From contig NZ_JACHBG010000004.1 in assembly GCF_014207095.1 (NCBI RefSeq), forward strand, positions 1-64,000: a stretch of DNA of 64,000 nt. The letters are read 5' to 3'. The position numbers and the translations under genes were made by a program. Under the pieces are notes generated by a model, which worked only from the letters and a program-made list of their open reading frames with translations, did not search any database and was not told the origin of the DNA. The stretch comes from Martinezella lusitana (GTDB taxonomy: Bacteria; Pseudomonadota; Alphaproteobacteria; Rhizobiales; Rhizobiaceae). This document shows, in pieces, positions 63,708 to 64,000 of this stretch (positions within the stretch are counted from its first letter, which is position 1; each line of letters begins with the position of its first letter).

Positions 63708-64000
63708 ATGACAAATGCAGCATCCATCTATGCAACCTGGCATACGGAACCGCAGGGCGATATTGCGATGGCGGAATCGCATAGCCCCTATTGGCGGCAC
63801 TTTATCGAGACGATCCCGGAGCGGGATTTCTCGTCGAAGACGATCCTGGATTTCGGCTGTAATCGCGGCGGCTTCCTGCGACTGCTTTACGGCATGCGGC
63901 CATTTCGCCGTGGCATCGGCATCGATATTGCCTCGGAGTCGGTGGCTGCTGCCGCATCGGCCACTGGCAACATGCCGTTGCAGTTCCATGTGACGACCGA
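63708..64000 (+). CDS. Class I SAM-dependent methyltransferase, partial (N-terminal part)
   Basis: The reading frame from ATG at 63708 runs off the right edge after 97 codons. It begins MTNAASIYATWHTEPQGDIA, and contains a motif I-like TILDFGCNRGGFLRLLYGM, then FRRGIGIDIASESVAAAASA, the SAM-binding region of class I methyltransferases. The later motifs lie beyond the window. Substrate unknown. Confidence 0.8.
   Translation, partial: MTNAASIYATWHTEPQGDIAMAESHSPYWRHFIETIPERDFSSKTILDFGCNRGGFLRLLYGMRPFRRGIGIDIASESVAAAASATGNMPLQFHVTT

Overview
The window looks like a chromosomal segment of a fast-growing rhizobium (family Rhizobiaceae, most like Rhizobium). The support is the GC-rich codon usage, a RIME-type intergenic palindrome (6832-6935), the set of ABC transporters, SIMPL and FixLJ-like regulators, a full-length B12-dependent methionine synthase, and small-protein families typical of Rhizobiales. 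Species cannot be settled from the sequence alone.

Layout. (1) 1-11 kb, host genes: a small secreted protein, a SIMPL-domain periplasmic protein, a CAT-anticodon tRNA, a large SARP/TPR transcriptional regulator, an ABC importer made of a double permease and an ATPase with no binding protein next to it, a histidine kinase/FixJ-type regulator pair, and an NTF2-like protein. (2) About 11.2-41.3 kb, a siphovirus-type prophage: a self-cleaving S24 repressor with two sets of matching operators, a few small early genes, terminase, portal, DUF2213 protein, decoration protein, capsid, head-tail connectors, tail tube, a tail-assembly chaperone pair joined by a clear -1 frameshift heptamer, tape measure, tail tip, a 1978-residue repeat-rich tail fibre with accessory proteins, endolysin and two holin-like proteins. 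I find no integrase, excisionase or replication gene. Two cargo sites interrupt the prophage: a methyltransferase at 14.9-15.6 kb, and an AT-rich, reverse-strand block at 25.2-26.7 kb that encodes exported proteins and one frameshifted paralogue. (3) 41.4-43.2 kb: a sugar isomerase-like protein and two small hypotheticals. The prophage/host border lies somewhere near here. (4) 43.3-48.3 kb: a cell-surface polysaccharide group (polysaccharide lyase, GumK-like glycosyltransferase, Wzx-type flippase, TupA-like ATP-grasp). (5) 48.4-50.2 kb: a UPF0303 protein and an AGE-family sugar epimerase. (6) 50.4-54.3 kb: metH, with a 20-bp perfect palindrome in its promoter and a strong terminator. (7) 54.3-61.9 kb: a sugar importer (binding protein, two permeases, oxidoreductase, ATPase) divergent from a BadF-type amino-sugar kinase and a HutC/GntR regulator, probably one amino-sugar regulon. 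(8) 61.9-64 kb: a divergent TetR/tautomerase pair, a VOC-family protein and the start of a methyltransferase.

How they work together. The prophage reads left to right as one long morphogenesis operon after the repressor-controlled promoter near 12.8 kb. Three intercistronic hairpins (after terminase, after capsid, after the sugar-binding protein) probably tune expression within operons. The most interesting material is the cargo block between the tail chaperone and the tape measure, the two operator sets of the repressor, and the combination of a complete head/tail module with no visible integration or replication functions.
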